DNA of 64,000 nt from Cheiracanthium punctorium (GCA_038373885.1 JAWZYV010006255.1:62001-126000), one strand, 5' to 3'; counted from the first letter of the stretch, positions 1 to 11,935 are shown. Made by a program: numbers and translations. Notes: generated by a model not told the origin, from the sequence alone.

Positions 1-345
1 AGACATTTGTACTGCTATGGTAACTATAATGTAGAAAATAAAAAATAAAATCTGTTATTTCATATTCTAAAGTAAATCAATACAAACCATTTTTTTAGTT
101 TAAAGATTTTTGAATGTCACATATTCTGTCGACCTTACCAGTTGTAATAGGAGAAAAATATAGTGCTTATGTGCAATTTAGGATAATTCAGAAGATTTGT
201 CGACACATATGCGAAGGAAATGAAATGGATACTGTTACTATGGTAACTAAATGCTCCTATTAAAAATAAAAAAATGAAATTTTTTACTTTATGATATTTT
301 TACATCATGCGTTTGAAATTGCATCAGAATTTTTAATGCTAGCAA

Positions 346-530
346 GACGTCACAAACGTTGCACACCGTTACAGACGTTACAGACGTCACCACAAAAGTT
401 TTGTTAATTCAACAAAATATTTTGTTAATTTAACAAAAATTTTGTTGAAACCCACAAAATTATTGTGTTGAACTAGTGCCAACCAAGTTTTCGTTGAATC
501 AAGAAAATTTGTTAAATTCAACAAAACATT
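346..530. repeat. short-motif repeat cluster (acagacgt, then TTTTGTTAA/TTAACAAAA)
   Basis: Seen directly: several ACGT-containing 8-mers (cacaaacgt, ttacagacgt twice, then cagacgtcac) are followed by a run of inverted TTTTGTT / AACAAAA words in which palindromes such as TTTTGTTAATTCAACAAAA recur with small changes. It looks like degenerate simple sequence able to form small hairpins. No gene is visible on either side. Confidence 0.55.
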
Positions 531-654
531 TTTCTGCGCAGATTAGCTTTTTATAAAGGTAGAATTCATCAACGTATTCATGTAATATTAAAATAATAAG
601 CATCTAAAAATTTTTATTTGGTCTTAAAGAGAGGCTAGTCTGGCAACCCTGTAC

Positions 655-752
655 TAGCGGATGAAAGACTGAGTCAGCCTTCCCCAGTTCAAGGCTTAAA
701 CCTTGAACTAGTGGCATGAGAGCGCGTTGCGCTAACCATTGATTCACTGGTC
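655..752 (-). repeat. tRNA-like (SINE head?) segment
   Basis: Read on the minus strand, TGGTTAGCGCAACGCG resembles a pol III A box. About 25 bases later AGTTCAAGG resembles a weak B box. The acceptor arms do not pair, so it is not a tRNA gene. It may be the head of an old tRNA-derived SINE. No body shared with the SINE family found elsewhere in the window was recognised. Confidence 0.35.
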
Positions 753-760
753 TTCTAAGG

Positions 761-3230
761 AATATAACTGGAAAAAAATTGAATTTGCTTCTATCTGCTC
801 GCTTATATCGTTTGTAACGGCACAAATTTTATATCTACCCAGAGGGACTTTCCGATGTTTGGCTATAATCAATCTCGGTTTGTAAGTTGTACTAACAAAA
901 GCATGAAGCCAAAATTAAAATTATAGACAGTACACGTATGACATATTGTATGATATACTTTGCATGCATCAAAATGTGATTTAATTTTGAATCTACATTT
1001 GTTGAATGTTTAAAAAGTTTCTGTTTGCATCTGGCATTAAATTACCAGTTTAGACATATCCTAATTAAAAGAGGAGGAAAAACATGTTGTTAATAAGCTT
1101 ATTTTAGCAAAAAAGAAAGATATAGTAGTGCGAGACAAACCGCTTGTCAGAATTACCGAAAAACTAAGATTTCAGCATTCAATATTCATAGATATATACT
1201 GCAATTCTATTCACATTTAAATCGTATGAATATTCTTGGGGAAAACTACTTAGGTCTAACTGCGTTATTTGCATGACATCCACACTCCCCACCCTATCGA
1301 AAGAAATTCCCAAAACCAGTGCAAAAACTGAATATCAATAGTGGTTTATTAACTTTAACAGACTAATTCCATGTTATCAGTATAGTTGTGACAACTTAAC
1401 GAAAGCAGTCAGAGCATTTTTTTATACCGCCATTTAACAAATACAAATTGAGCAGTTTTCTTATGTATTTTAGCTTTTACGATAAAAGAAGACTGGACGA
1501 AACATTAGTCTTAGAAATTTAAACTTAAATTAAGTACTTATTCTTATCTTTTCACATTTATTACGGAATTTCTCGATTGCGTATTCAAAAATGAAAAATT
1601 CTGGACGACATACCGCTTGCGATTATTTTCTGGGAATTAATTAGTGATGGGAAAACAATGTAAATTTTTTGAAATGTAACTTACGTAATATGAAATGTTT
1701 ATCGCATATATTTAGTTATTTTTAACTATGAGCATAAATATTAACTGTTATGTTTGCTTTTAAAAGATAGACTGCAACTTATTTGGGAATGTAAGTGCTC
1801 AGTATAAAAAATCACTGATTTGAAACATGATTTTGCAAGCGTAATTTTGCTTTTAACAATTTTCTCCTGCACATACCGACCGAAATTAGACATACATTTT
1901 CGAAACAGATAACTGTAATTGGGCTATTTTTAAACAGTGTTTAAAGAGCTTCTATGGTAGATTTGAAACAATTTATTTAATGTTATTTCAGAAAATAAAG
2001 TCCCTTCTATGTTAAATCATTATTGATGGCTTTTTGTTCATTAGAAATAATAAGAAATAGCAATAGTAATTAACTTTCCGTCTAGGAAAACAGAAAGTAT
2101 GTAGCTTTCAATGCACAACGATTTCATAAAGCGATAAGAATACAGGGCAGGCCCAGGCACTAACCTCTCTAAAACCAAAAAGAATTTTTCAGAAAAAGGC
2201 CAGAGTATTATTATTTCTTCTACTGTAACCATTGATATGCATACTAAACTGGATTGCTGTCTTGGTAATAGTCTACGTTGTGAGTTTCGAGCCGTTTTCC
2301 CCAAAAATTAGGCAAAAAAGAGGCAGAAAGTGTAAATTGCACAACCACTTTTTGTAAATAGTTATTTAAAATTTAATCAGGAATAAAATCGTACCCGGTA
2401 CAGTTGCTGAGGCTTTTTGCAAACTTAGAGGGATTGTTAGCAGCGACCAAACTGCTCAGAAAAGCAGATCAGAATAGTAATACAGTTTAGCATACGACTG
2501 AAACCGAGCTTTGAGGGAACTTGGAGACCAAAATCATTATGCAGTTGAGACCCTGGAGAAAACAAATACAGCAAAAGTGAATTAAATACTCATTTTGATT
2601 AATTTAAAAATAATTTAATTTTTTTTCAATCTCAATTATGATTACAAAAGGATGCAAGGGAAAAAATTGGATGAAATTTTGACATAAACATATTTTAGAA
2701 TCTATCTCGTGTATCTCTACTACGACTATAACTAACCAATTTCGATGAGTTTTTACTGTTTCTAGGCATAAAAATGAATGAAACGGAACCCTCATATTTT
2801 GTTACTACTTAAAAAAGTGTGGTTGTGGGATCTGAGCCAGTCTATTTGAGAAAATGTATATAAAGTGTGTCCTCCTTATAACGAGCTCACTTGGCTCCAC
2901 TTGAAAAATTCGTTAGAGAGAAAATTTCTTAGTATTTCTGTAGTTATTTAAGTAAATGTAGCATAACTATTAGTCATTGCTACAAGTTCAAAAGTATTTA
3001 ACGACAGCGTTCAGTTAAAAGTAAATTAATGTACGCTGTCATAGTTGCTAATATTTACACTTTTTTTTCAGAAAATTATGTACCACAATTTCCTTTTTGT
3101 AATTTGATTTTGCAATAAATCTAAATCAACTGCGTACTGTTGTTGGATCAGTGTATGCAACAAACTAAGTAAAACGCGAGAAATAGTAGTCACCTTTTTG
3201 TTTTTGTAAAGAAAACGAATTGCGACTTTA
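761..3230. other. gene-free AT-rich stretch
   Basis: Only short chance reading frames without domain signatures were seen. No RNA gene and no clear repeat with matching ends was found. Confidence 0.5.
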
Positions 3231-3236
3231 CATTGT

Positions 3237-3393
3237 CATAGATAAATCTCCCGCTTTTTTCGGGAAATTTCCAGCACCAATCTTTACTTAAAAACTCATC
3301 CTCAAAGTAGTCCAAATATTTAATGTAAAATAAAACTGTCTAAAAATTGCGGTGGGAAATCTCCCAAAAAAAGCGGGAGACTTGGCATGTCTG
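3237..3393. mobile_element. palindromic MITE, CATAGCTGCCAAC family
   Basis: About 157 bp with long inverted arms: AAATCTCCCGC near the left, GCGGGAGACTTGGC near the right, and GGTGGGAAATCTCCC mirroring the left half. The 6-bp direct repeat CATTGT lies immediately outside both ends (3231-3236 and 3394-3399). No coding capacity. The inner sequence taaaataaaactgt is shared with the other copies (29934, 41522, 54495, 59015). Confidence 0.8.
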
Positions 3394-3591
3394 CATTGTG
3401 TAAATGAGATGCCCAAACGTGAGGGCAATTCAGAAAATTAGACGATACAATGACTTAACAACATGAAACTAATATTTACGTTTATTCTACTTGGAAAATT
3501 CTATTCTAATTCTATTGCTTTGCATTCCGTGATGTTAAAATTTCACATTTTAAAAGATGTCCTAAAAGCAGAGTGCGGTACATTTTCTTAA

Positions 3592-3699
3592 GGGTGTAGT
3601 TCGAAAAAGTAAAATCTCCCTCACGGTCTAAGTACTAAATCAGATTAGTTTATTTGTATTTATGTACCAAAATCACATTTGTTTTTTCGAACTACACCG
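3592..3699. mobile_element. 108-bp MITE with TTAA target duplication
   Basis: Terminal inverted repeats GGGTGTAGTTCGAAAAA and TTTTTTCGAACTACACCG are flanked by TTAA on both sides (3588-3591 and 3700-3703). A TTAA target is known for piggyBac and Kolobok elements. The ends do not start with the usual piggyBac CCC, so the superfamily is left open. Non-coding. Confidence 0.8.
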
Positions 3700-4095
3700 T
3701 TAAATTTGCAAAACCTCTTTAAATGGTCTTCCAATGACTTTAGCATTACTGTATAAAGATAAGATACACTTTTTTTTCATTTAAAAAATTTTTATTTGGT
3801 GGTATTTTTCAAGGAAAATCAGCGCATTTAACAATGTGCATAACTAATTCGATGTGTACAAACAATTTCAAATTTTATTCAACAGGTTGTTAGAATTTAT
3901 TTAATAATTTGGGTCATTTTTTGGAGCTTATTTCACAATACAAAGCGCTTCCCCTCAGTAGACAGATGTGAATTAAATGTGATATTCGATCGTGTCTGGC
4001 ATTATGACATTGACAAGAATTTGGAATAAATATTGAAATACTTTTTTAAAAACATCCTTGAGTGCTTAAAAACAGCATTTCGTGTACAGTCCCTA

Positions 4096-4404
4096 CAGGC
4101 GCGGATCCAAGGGGAGGGTGGTGGGGGCGATCGCATCCTCCTGGGCGAAGTCCAAAAATCTGTTAAAATATATTATGAAAGTATAATGAAAATTATGTAG
4201 CCTTTTTCTAAGGAGTGTATTGCGGGTACTATTCCCTGTCCTTTAATCATTGCTCATATATAGATTGTATCAATAAAATAATTAATTACATTAATTGGTA
4301 TAATTGATTATATTAATTAATTATAAAATGATTTTGCTCATTCTATCCCCCTGTTTGAGGTACAAAATCGCCCCCTCCTTGAGTAATTTCTGGATCCTCC
4401 CCTG
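4096..4404. mobile_element. 309-bp hAT-type MITE
   Basis: Starts CAGGCGCGGATCCA and ends TGGATCCTCCCCTG, imperfect inverted repeats. It is flanked by the perfect 8-bp duplication AGTCCCTA (4088-4095 and 4405-4412). An 8-bp TSD with CAG...CTG ends is the hAT signature. The interior is AT-rich and non-coding. Confidence 0.9.
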
Positions 4405-4490
4405 AGTCCCTACCCCAAATTTGAAGGTGATTTGCTTGCCCATTTGAGCTGCAGAATGCTGTTCATGGGAAGTTTATTTATAACTAACAC

Positions 4491-4497
4491 ATATATC

Positions 4498-4527
<30 letters not shown>
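4491..4527. repeat. (ATCT)n/(AT)n microsatellite
   Basis: About five ATCT units run into an AT dinucleotide tract. Confidence 0.9.
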
Positions 4528-4528
<1 letters not shown>

Positions 4529-5783
4529 TTAAGTATATTTTTTCTTATGCCGTTGTGAATGGTCGATCCAATAAGTATAAACATTTGGTAGCCAAGGGAA
4601 AAAAATGCTAAAATATATTGTTTGTTTTGTTACTGCGTACTAATGCATGAATAATTATACGAACATTATTTTTAGAAAAGTATTATAAGTAACTAACCGC
4701 CAAGACGACCAGCTTCGCCACAACATTCCTTGCTGTTCTTTATACTCAGTGCATGGCCAAATTATTGGACTCATTTCAACGAAAATCATGTTTCTTTGTT
4801 TAAACAATATATGTCGTTCAATTTCTGTAGGTTAGGATTGCTACAAATTTTTGCTGTCATATTAAAAGCCGATGTTGGCTATGGTGGCGATGCCAAGTAC
4901 TAACATTTCAAAATGTATGAAAAGACATAATTAATGACATTTCCATTCATAAAATGATTATAAAAATACTGCATTGGGTGATAACGTGTTGTACAAATTC
5001 CTGCAGAATTACTTATTAATCGCAGAAGCTGTGGGCTTTCTCAAATTAGTGTGGTGCCGCTCTATTCACGAGCACCATGGTTTCGCTAATGGGTAAGTTT
5101 TTAGTTTTATAACACGAGTGTTAGTGTGCCAAAGTTACCATCCTGGTGTTTATGTAGTATGGTTGCATTCTTTAATACGTATTCTTGGTTGCAATAATAT
5201 AAAAGAAACAGGAAATGGCTAATATGTGTTTTAGGCCATTGCGATAAACACGCCAAAAATTGTAAATTAGATATTTTAAAGCTGTGAAAATGTCCAAAAG
5301 AACTTGTATTTTCGCTTGTGCATTATTGTTGTTTTGTAATCTAGCTACTGCGTTGCATACATGAGTAAAAATAACCAGTAACCAATATGCTTGCTTCATT
5401 TGACGTCATTGAACCGTTTATTTGGATTTTTGCGCATGTGTTACTGTTATTACGCTAATGATTACAACTAGTTATTGCCATTGGCAGCGTAGAAATATCG
5501 TCGATTTTGGTATCGCATACATTAGTGTTTTATATAAATATATCGTAACACTCCTTAGCTGCCAACATCTAAGGTTTTTTTTTCCCAGAAGATTACTCAG
5601 CACTTTTTTTCTGTCTCAGAAAATTTCAAATTAAAATAAAACCAAGTTTATTACATACAGGGAAGTACAAATGGCAAACACTGTTCTAAAAAATCAAATT
5701 TTTGAAACTACTACACATATATACGCGAAGTGATACATGAATATAAAGAGAAGTAAACCAATACATTTTTTTTTTTTCAATTG
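4528..5783. other. gene-free stretch
   Basis: Only short frames (70-75 codons) without recognisable domains. No paired repeat ends were found. Confidence 0.45.
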
Positions 5784-6047
5784 CAAATGTTCAATGTATG
5801 ACCCTCTTGTTACACGACATACGTCCAATCTATAGTCTAGTTCATTCCATACATTTTGTAGCATCACTCTATCAACGATTCGTAATGCTGCGCAAACGCG
5901 TTCTTTGAACTCCCGCACTGTTTTCGGCATAGGTGGTACGTAAGCAATGCCTTTGAAGTAACCCCACAAAAAGAAATCACAGGGTGTTAAATCTGGGGAT
6001 CTTGGTGGCCATCTAATTAACGGTAAATCACCGTCAAAAGCACTGCC
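5784..6047 (-). pseudogene. mariner-type transposase, C-terminal fragment
   Basis: The minus-strand frame reads DLPLIRWPPRSPDLTPCDFF and continues with LWGYFKG, YVPPMP, a helical stretch with MLQNVWNELDYRLDVCRVTRG, and ends YIEHL. SPDLTPCDFFLWGY is the block holding the last catalytic aspartate of Tc1/mariner DDE transposases; the VPPMP and DVCRVTRG..IEHL blocks are the usual C-terminus of this lineage. Only about 85 residues of an expected ~340 remain. The DNA-binding half and the first two catalytic aspartates are missing, and an in-frame stop lies just upstream. No inverted repeats were found around it, so it is a dead remnant with no function in the host inferred. Confidence 0.85.
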
Positions 6048-7454
6048 CTATATGTTGATCATTAATGGGAAAAAAAAACTTGGTATATTTCTCTTCACAT
6101 TCACATATAACTTATTGTAATATGTGCAGTACTTTCGGAAATATCATTTTTTAAAATCGTGTCCATCAATTGTGCTCATACTATATAAAAATAACATTCA
6201 CCAACTATAAAGGAGGTAAAAAAAAGTTATCGGCGGTGTTCGGTTGCTGTTACCCGTAGCTACTCTGGTTAAATTTAAATAATTTATTCAAATATATTAT
6301 TATTTTCTGTGTGTTAAACTTACCTAAATGCAGTCGTGTGCAGACTATTTCTAAGGGACAGGTTATCCATATTAATAGTCAAATCTAGGTTTAACCTATA
6401 TGTTCCCATCCTTTGCTGCAAAGGGTTCTTCCTTCTCTGTCCAGCTAAACACTCAAAGAACAATGCTGGACACAGGAGTGTGTATTCACCGCGTCATCGC
6501 AACAAAAAGACGGAACAGGTTGGTGAAGATAACTATCTATTTGAAACGATAACATTTATGTAAAAAAATGTCTGAAATTGTTGTATACTGAAAGCAACTT
6601 TACATTTTTTTAACCGTTTTCGAGACGTTTCGAGAATTTGGAACTAAATTACGCAAGTAAAGCACTAATTTCATTCAAAATAAATTTTAACACTTTAGCA
6701 CACAATCTAATTAATACCAAAAATTAATTTTTGCTTTAAAAAATAAAACTAATGCATTCAGTCTAGCAGCGAAGTACCTGTGAAATAATGCTCACAAACC
6801 ACATGTGTTCTTAAAAATTTCGCTCGGAGAATCTTAAAAGGCGGGGGAAAAAGTACATCTCCCAAAGGGGAATTGCGTTGTTTGGCCGTAGCAAACTAAA
6901 CTATGTCGACTGATAACCTTTAATTTTATTATCCTCCTATCATTCTTTCCTTAACGTCGTCTCCCGTTTTTAAAAAAATGAATTATGATGATCATCTAAA
7001 AATAATCTTACGAGTTAAGTATAATTATGTTAGGATGAAATTTCTTTGCATTGCGTACATTTTTGGTAAAAACGTTCTGGGTTTTAGATTTCATGCTTAA
7101 AATAAAATGCCATTTTTTTTTTTAGGGGGGAATTATATTTGCAATATTATTATTTAAAAATTAATAATTTCCATTAAAGTTGGAAAATGTGTATAGTGTG
7201 TTTTGTCTGTTCGACTATGTTCTAATTTGTGTAAATAAATTTATATTTGTTGCCACAAAATTTAAGTATGGTGTTGTTATATATGCGCAAGCTTATTGGA
7301 TCTTTTCTTTTCTTCTAAAAATAGAAAAGAATTCTATGATACATCGACAGTCATTGTTTAAAGTTAGCCTGAGATCTCTGTCCCCTTCCCAAATGAAAAT
7401 ATTTCTATGCCCTATATTATTTTTAAATAATGCTGAAGTGCGTGTTATTCTGGT
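6048..7454. other. gene-free AT-rich stretch
   Basis: Spurious short frames only. No paired repeat ends or RNA gene recognised. Confidence 0.45.
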
Positions 7455-8007
7455 TCCAGCGCTTCTATAGCGTCAATACAAAGGTTTCACGGACATCTGC
7501 TCTTGACGAAAGCAGAAGCAAGACTGAGACTCATACTGGGGGAACCTGCTTTTATAGGCTGCGACGAATACCGTGGAAGGTTCCAGAGAGAACCACCCGT
7601 GGAATGTACTAGAACGGACTCGATTATGATTGGGTAGTAGAAGAGTAATATTAGGCTATTATGCATGTTAATGCAGAAAAACTAACTTTACAAGCCCCAT
7701 TGGGAAAATCGCGCCAAATGACCAAAATTTCCCCAAGCTTGGCAACTTTTAGCGAAATATCGCCAACTTTGTCGCCAGAAATAAGTCTCCAAAAGTGAAG
7801 TTACCGAAGGCCTAGGACCAATATTTCTCGAGATTTCTAGAAATTACTGTAGAAGTCAATGGGGAAACAAAAACCTCCGTATCTCCGATTCTAGTTGACC
7901 GATCTTGATGCAACAAAAAGCAAAATTTAACTATTTGATGCGTAGAATACGAATTTTGAACTCTTTTAAACCACAGAACAGCGGGTTGCCCCGAAAGTTC
8001 GTTACGA
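7455..8007 (-). mobile_element. partial LTR, same family as the solo LTR at 20205-21001
   Basis: Aligns by eye with the inner and 5' parts of the LTR at 20205-21001: taatgcagaaaaac, aaaatcgcgccaaatgacc, aagtgaagttaccgaaggcc and ccagaacagcg-type blocks occur in the same order and orientation. The minus strand keeps a TATAAAAG box (7549-7556 in complement). The R/U5 end is missing or too diverged to see. The neighbouring sequence contains no gag or pol. Confidence 0.7.
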
Positions 8008-8169
8008 TATGCTTTAACTACTGACTACCTCTGAAGTGTTATGTATTGTAATTCTTTTCGGTGCTCTCGTAAAAGAACTAAATGCTTCATATGCCATTTT
8101 CAGTGGGGAATATGGCACAGTATTTTGGAATAACATGTAAATTTCGATGCATATTTGCGGCAACTGGAG

Positions 8170-8747
8170 GAAGGACTGTCCTCAATTTTGAATTTGTGAA
8201 GGTGGCCATATAAGGAATCATGCATCGTAACTAGCCGAAAGGCAGCTACAGCGCTGCTTCTGGGATATTATGGACCTTAGCTTCCCAGTATTTATCTTTT
8301 TTTCTTTCCTTTATTTCTGACAGCTGCTTGGATGGTAGCATTGATTTTTGACAAAAGAGAGTTACAACCAACTTGGCTATTTAGAATTTGAATTATATTG
8401 CATCCCCTCTTGGACAGCTCATCAGCTTTACAGAAGACGAAAAAGGAGCTTGGCAGCCATTGGCGATTGCTAGGATTGCTGCCTGCCAGTCAGAGAAAAT
8501 GGCGAACTAGTCTGAAAATTATGGCGTGTTTTTACTTTTAGATGTGTCGAGGCAACATTAATCGTCTCAACCTCACCGTCGAACGCGGTGTTGTCGATTT
8601 GCATGGAATGTAAGGTGAGAAAAAATCGCAGAAAATTCTGTCTTCTGCAGCACCATTTATATCAAGTTTTGAGCCATTAGTATAAATATGAAGCCAGGCA
8701 CCAGGAGGAAATAGGCCATAAAAAGTTCCTATACTTGCGCTGAGCAT
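8170..8747 (-). pseudogene. RNase H domain remnant of a non-LTR retrotransposon
   Basis: The minus-strand frame begins near 8747 with WLHIYTNGSKLDINGAAEDRIFCDFFSPYI, matching the first strands of RNase H with the first catalytic Asp position changed (usual IYTDGSK, here IYTNGSK). After a frameshift FSDWQAAILAIANGCQAP matches the block with the third catalytic Asp (SDSQAAL). Another shift gives DELSKRGCNII, and finally AVAAFRLVTMHDSLYGHLHK, like the AVAxxRLxTGHDCLAxHLHR tail. The order is right for the C-terminal RNase H of jockey/R1/I-type ORF2 proteins. At least two frameshifts and stops make it non-functional. The reverse transcriptase that should precede it was not found. Confidence 0.8.
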
Positions 8748-8950
8748 ACATTATACAGTCCTGAGTCTTTGAAACATGGCTCAAAGGATCCAAAAAATGG
8801 GGAGTCTTTTTAGTTTCCACAGGGTTTGTAGGTGCAGGAAAAATAGAACAGAAGTTTATTTAACCTTTATATTGTAAAACATACCGTTATCATAACTGCC
8901 AACTTCTACGGTTTTCCAGGAACATAACTCACCACAACTTTATGTAAGTA

Positions 8951-9722
8951 CATTGAAACCTCTCTGAGCGGCCACCCCACCGTACCGAGAATATTTGGCC
9001 GCTCAGTGGGGTGGCCGTTCTCAAAGTTTTTATTTACTATTATAAGATAACTACTATAATGCGTAATATAAACAAATCTGACACATATTCCTTATTTAAA
9101 ATGAAATTTAAATCTTATCTAAAGAGAAACTATATTTAATGCTTTCTTACATTTTTTTAAAAAAGGATACAATTTGTGTCTGTTTTAAGTTTTTACTTTT
9201 CTCTGAAACAACCATTTTTTCAAGTTCGATTTTCAGTTTAAAAAGCAGAGCTCATCCGTTTAACATCAGGGCATTTGGAATCTTCGTATTATTTCAAAAT
9301 AAAATCCATTTCTTTAATGACTTTGCTGATTTGCGTTTTTCCGCAGTTAAATAATTCAGCTAACTTTCTTTCCAATTTGCAACTCAGATCGCTGACCAAC
9401 TAATAAAATGAAACTGGCGTGAACATGGACATGAATGGCATTTTTGCTCCAATGGACTTCGCAAGTTATTCCTGGGTCTTATATTCGACCATAAACCTGA
9501 CCTTGATTTTTTCCGCTCAAAATTAAAGCATGGGATGAGTAGAATTTCCCAAAATATGAAATGGGCGAACCCACTCGGTGGCCGTTTAGAAGGGTTTGGG
9601 TGGCCGCTGATAGAGGTTATTTTAACGTTAGGTCTATGAGCCGAAAAATCCGTGCCATGAAAAACTGGCTGCTTAGAGGGGTGACCGCTATACAGGGGTG
9701 GCCGCTTGAAGATGTTTCACTG
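8951..9722. mobile_element. pogo/Tigger-like (Tc1-mariner) non-autonomous element
   Basis: Left end CATTGAAACCTCTCTGAGCG; the right end in complement is CAGTGAAACATCTTCAAGCG. Both are followed by GGCCACC and flanked by TA (8949-8950 and 9723-9724). Copies of gtggccgct recur near both ends. TA duplication plus CAGTGNAACCTC ends are typical of pogo/Tigger elements. At 772 bp it encodes no transposase; the 71-codon frame inside has no domain. Confidence 0.85.
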
Positions 9723-9724
9723 TA

Positions 9725-10331
9725 CTTTCAATTCTAATTAAATCGAAATTTAAAAGTAATAGTGTTGAGAACGATAAGTAATAAAAAAAAGCCTCCTTTT
9801 AGATTCTTTTATCCCGTAAATATATGTACATTTAACTAATAAAAATATCTTTCGTCGAAGAGTGTGGATGAACATCCATAAACACTTCTCTTGCGAGGAA
9901 CAGATTATTTTAAACAACGTTCTTGGAGCTAAAAGTCTCCCTTCCCCCATTCTGAGATTTGTGCTTTAAATATTCAAATCATTTTATACCGAAGCGTGCC
10001 GATATATATATATACTAAGCAATATACTGAGTGGTTTTGGATAGATTTAATGAGCCGCATTACTTAAAAGGAATATCTCGGACAAGAGAGGATGGTAGGG
10101 ATTTGAGTTTAGGCTACTTTATCTTGCGTATAAATCTTTTTTTTTCTGGCCATTGTGAAGAGTGTGAATGAAATATGGGTAATGCATATTTATGCACTAT
10201 ACATACTGAGTATTTAATTTAAAAGAGTTCCCTTTTTTAGCGACTCCAATAAAGAAGGTACTATGTTTAACGCGTATACAATGTATCCCACAACTGTTGG
10301 GCGGTCTCCTACTGATTAGGTGGTATTTTGA
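9725..10331. other. gene-free stretch
   Basis: No coding signature and no repeat with matched ends. A short (TA)n tract lies near 10000. Confidence 0.45.
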
Positions 10332-10338
10332 TATCATT

Positions 10339-11228
10339 CAACACCTAGATACAGAATACCCAAAAATAGATGCTTTTACGTTATCACTAAGTTTGCTGAA
10401 TTTATAGCATCACAGTTTTAGTTTCATAAAGTAAAACTATTTAAAATTTCTGGTAAATTTGCAAATATTAGAAAATAATTTAAGTTAAACATAAAAATTA
10501 AAATCCTTTCTGATAAAAAATAATTTATTATGATCTGTTTCTTATAATATGGTATATATTATATTTAGTGATAGTTAAAATTTCCTATTTGTCGTAAAAT
10601 TAATTTTTCTATCTTAAATCATTAAAATGTTTTATGCGGGAGTAAATTCACCACGAATAGTTTTACTTCGTGGAAAAACATTCAATGAATAGTTTTACTT
10701 CGTGAAAATAAATGTGTGATGACGTCATTTCAGTGTACCTAATCAACACCTCCTACACATAGAAAGCCTAACTGAAACTTTGACGTCATCATTAGGGCTT
10801 CATGTGATGATGTCACCACAGTTTTTGTTTCACAAAGTAAAACTATTTAAAATTTCTGGTGGATGCTACAAATATTAGAAAATATCTTAAATAAAAAATT
10901 AAAATTAAAATACCTTTCTCATACAAAATTATTCATTCCGGTCTATTTTCTTATCATATTATCTAATTAGTCATGGTTAAAAATTGCCATTTTTCCTAAA
11001 AGTATATTTTTAATCTCAATTTATTAAAATATTTTTATACATGAGTAAATTCACCAGAAACTTTGTATACTTTTATTTTCTGAAAATGTAACTTTTAAGC
11101 GTAGGCCAAACGATGACGTCAAAGCTTGGTGATGTGGAAGTTGTTAGGCTTTCTTTATCTAGGAAGTGTTGACCTAATGGTGACGTAGAAGTTTCTGTTC
11201 TCGGGCATTATATATCTAGAGGGTGTTG
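10339..11228. mobile_element. DNA transposon with 7-bp TSD, outer copy (split)
   Basis: Begins CAACACCTAGATACAG and ends CTAGAGGGTGTTG. The perfect 7-bp duplication TATCATT flanks it (10332-10338 and 11229-11235). A second family member (10744-11171) sits inside with its own 7-bp duplication. Removing it leaves about 455 bp, close to the 428-431 bp of the other two copies. Shared inner blocks: cataaagtaaaactattt, aaaatttctggt, and gtaaattcacca near the 3' part. Non-coding. Confidence 0.85.
10744..11171. mobile_element. DNA transposon with 7-bp TSD, inner copy
   Basis: Starts CAACACCTCCTACACATAG and ends CTAGGAAGTGTTG, flanked by ACCTAAT on both sides (10737-10743 and 11172-11178). Subterminal blocks are inverted: GAAAGCCTAAC and TTTGACGTCATCATTAGG on the left, GATGACGTCAAAGC and GTTAGGCTTTC on the right. 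About 90% similar by eye to 50788-51218. No reading frame of note. 7-bp TSDs are known for P and Dada elements; assignment is open. Confidence 0.9.
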
Positions 11229-11235
11229 TATCATT

Positions 11236-11935
11236 ACGGAAATCGGGAAAGATCCGCGTTTTTAAATCGGTGTTTACAGGGTTGCTACGAACGGCTTTGA
11301 TTGTAATGTAAAAGTTGACAAGGTAGGTCACTTTTGACGTGTTATAGTAAAATTCGGCGTCAATGTATGTTTTTGAGAACTCAAGACAAGGTAGAAAATA
11401 CCCTACGAAGTTCTACAGTTACAGGAAAAAAGCCTAGTGCCCAACACTCCAAAGCCTAGTGCCCAACACACAACGGATGACTGACTGATGGAATATCAAT
11501 TGCGTATTTAAATCTTAATTAGGTTTGTTTGCTATGAACTGATCTGAAGGAGAGGGTATTATTGGAGTTCCTAGGAAAAAAGTTCTATTCCCAGTGTGTA
11601 GTTGAACGCTTGTATTTGCTAAACATGCAGTAGAAAATTACACAAGACTGGCGTGGAATATTATTTTCATCTCTTATTGATAGCTGAGGGGTATTTTAGA
11701 AATATTTTTACCAAAGTGGGGAATAATGTCATTTTTTGCAAATTATTTAATGCTATTACTCTGGTATTGATGTACCGTAACGTTGTTATTTCAAAGCTGA
11801 CAAAGAAATGGAACCATTGTCCAACTTGGGTCAAAATATTGCGTGTCTCTAATTTTTTTACTGTGCATAAACATTTCATAGATAATTTTTTTCTCACTCC
11901 ACACCTTCTCTTTACAAACTTAACTATGCCATATC
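11236..11935. other. gene-free stretch
   Basis: Holds two overlapping 76-95 codon frames on opposite strands without domains. Direct repeat of tagtgcccaacac at 11433-11468. Confidence 0.4.

Noticed and set aside
645..760. A functional tRNA gene on the minus strand
   Set aside because: A-box-like sequence present but no paired acceptor stem or cloverleaf could be drawn.
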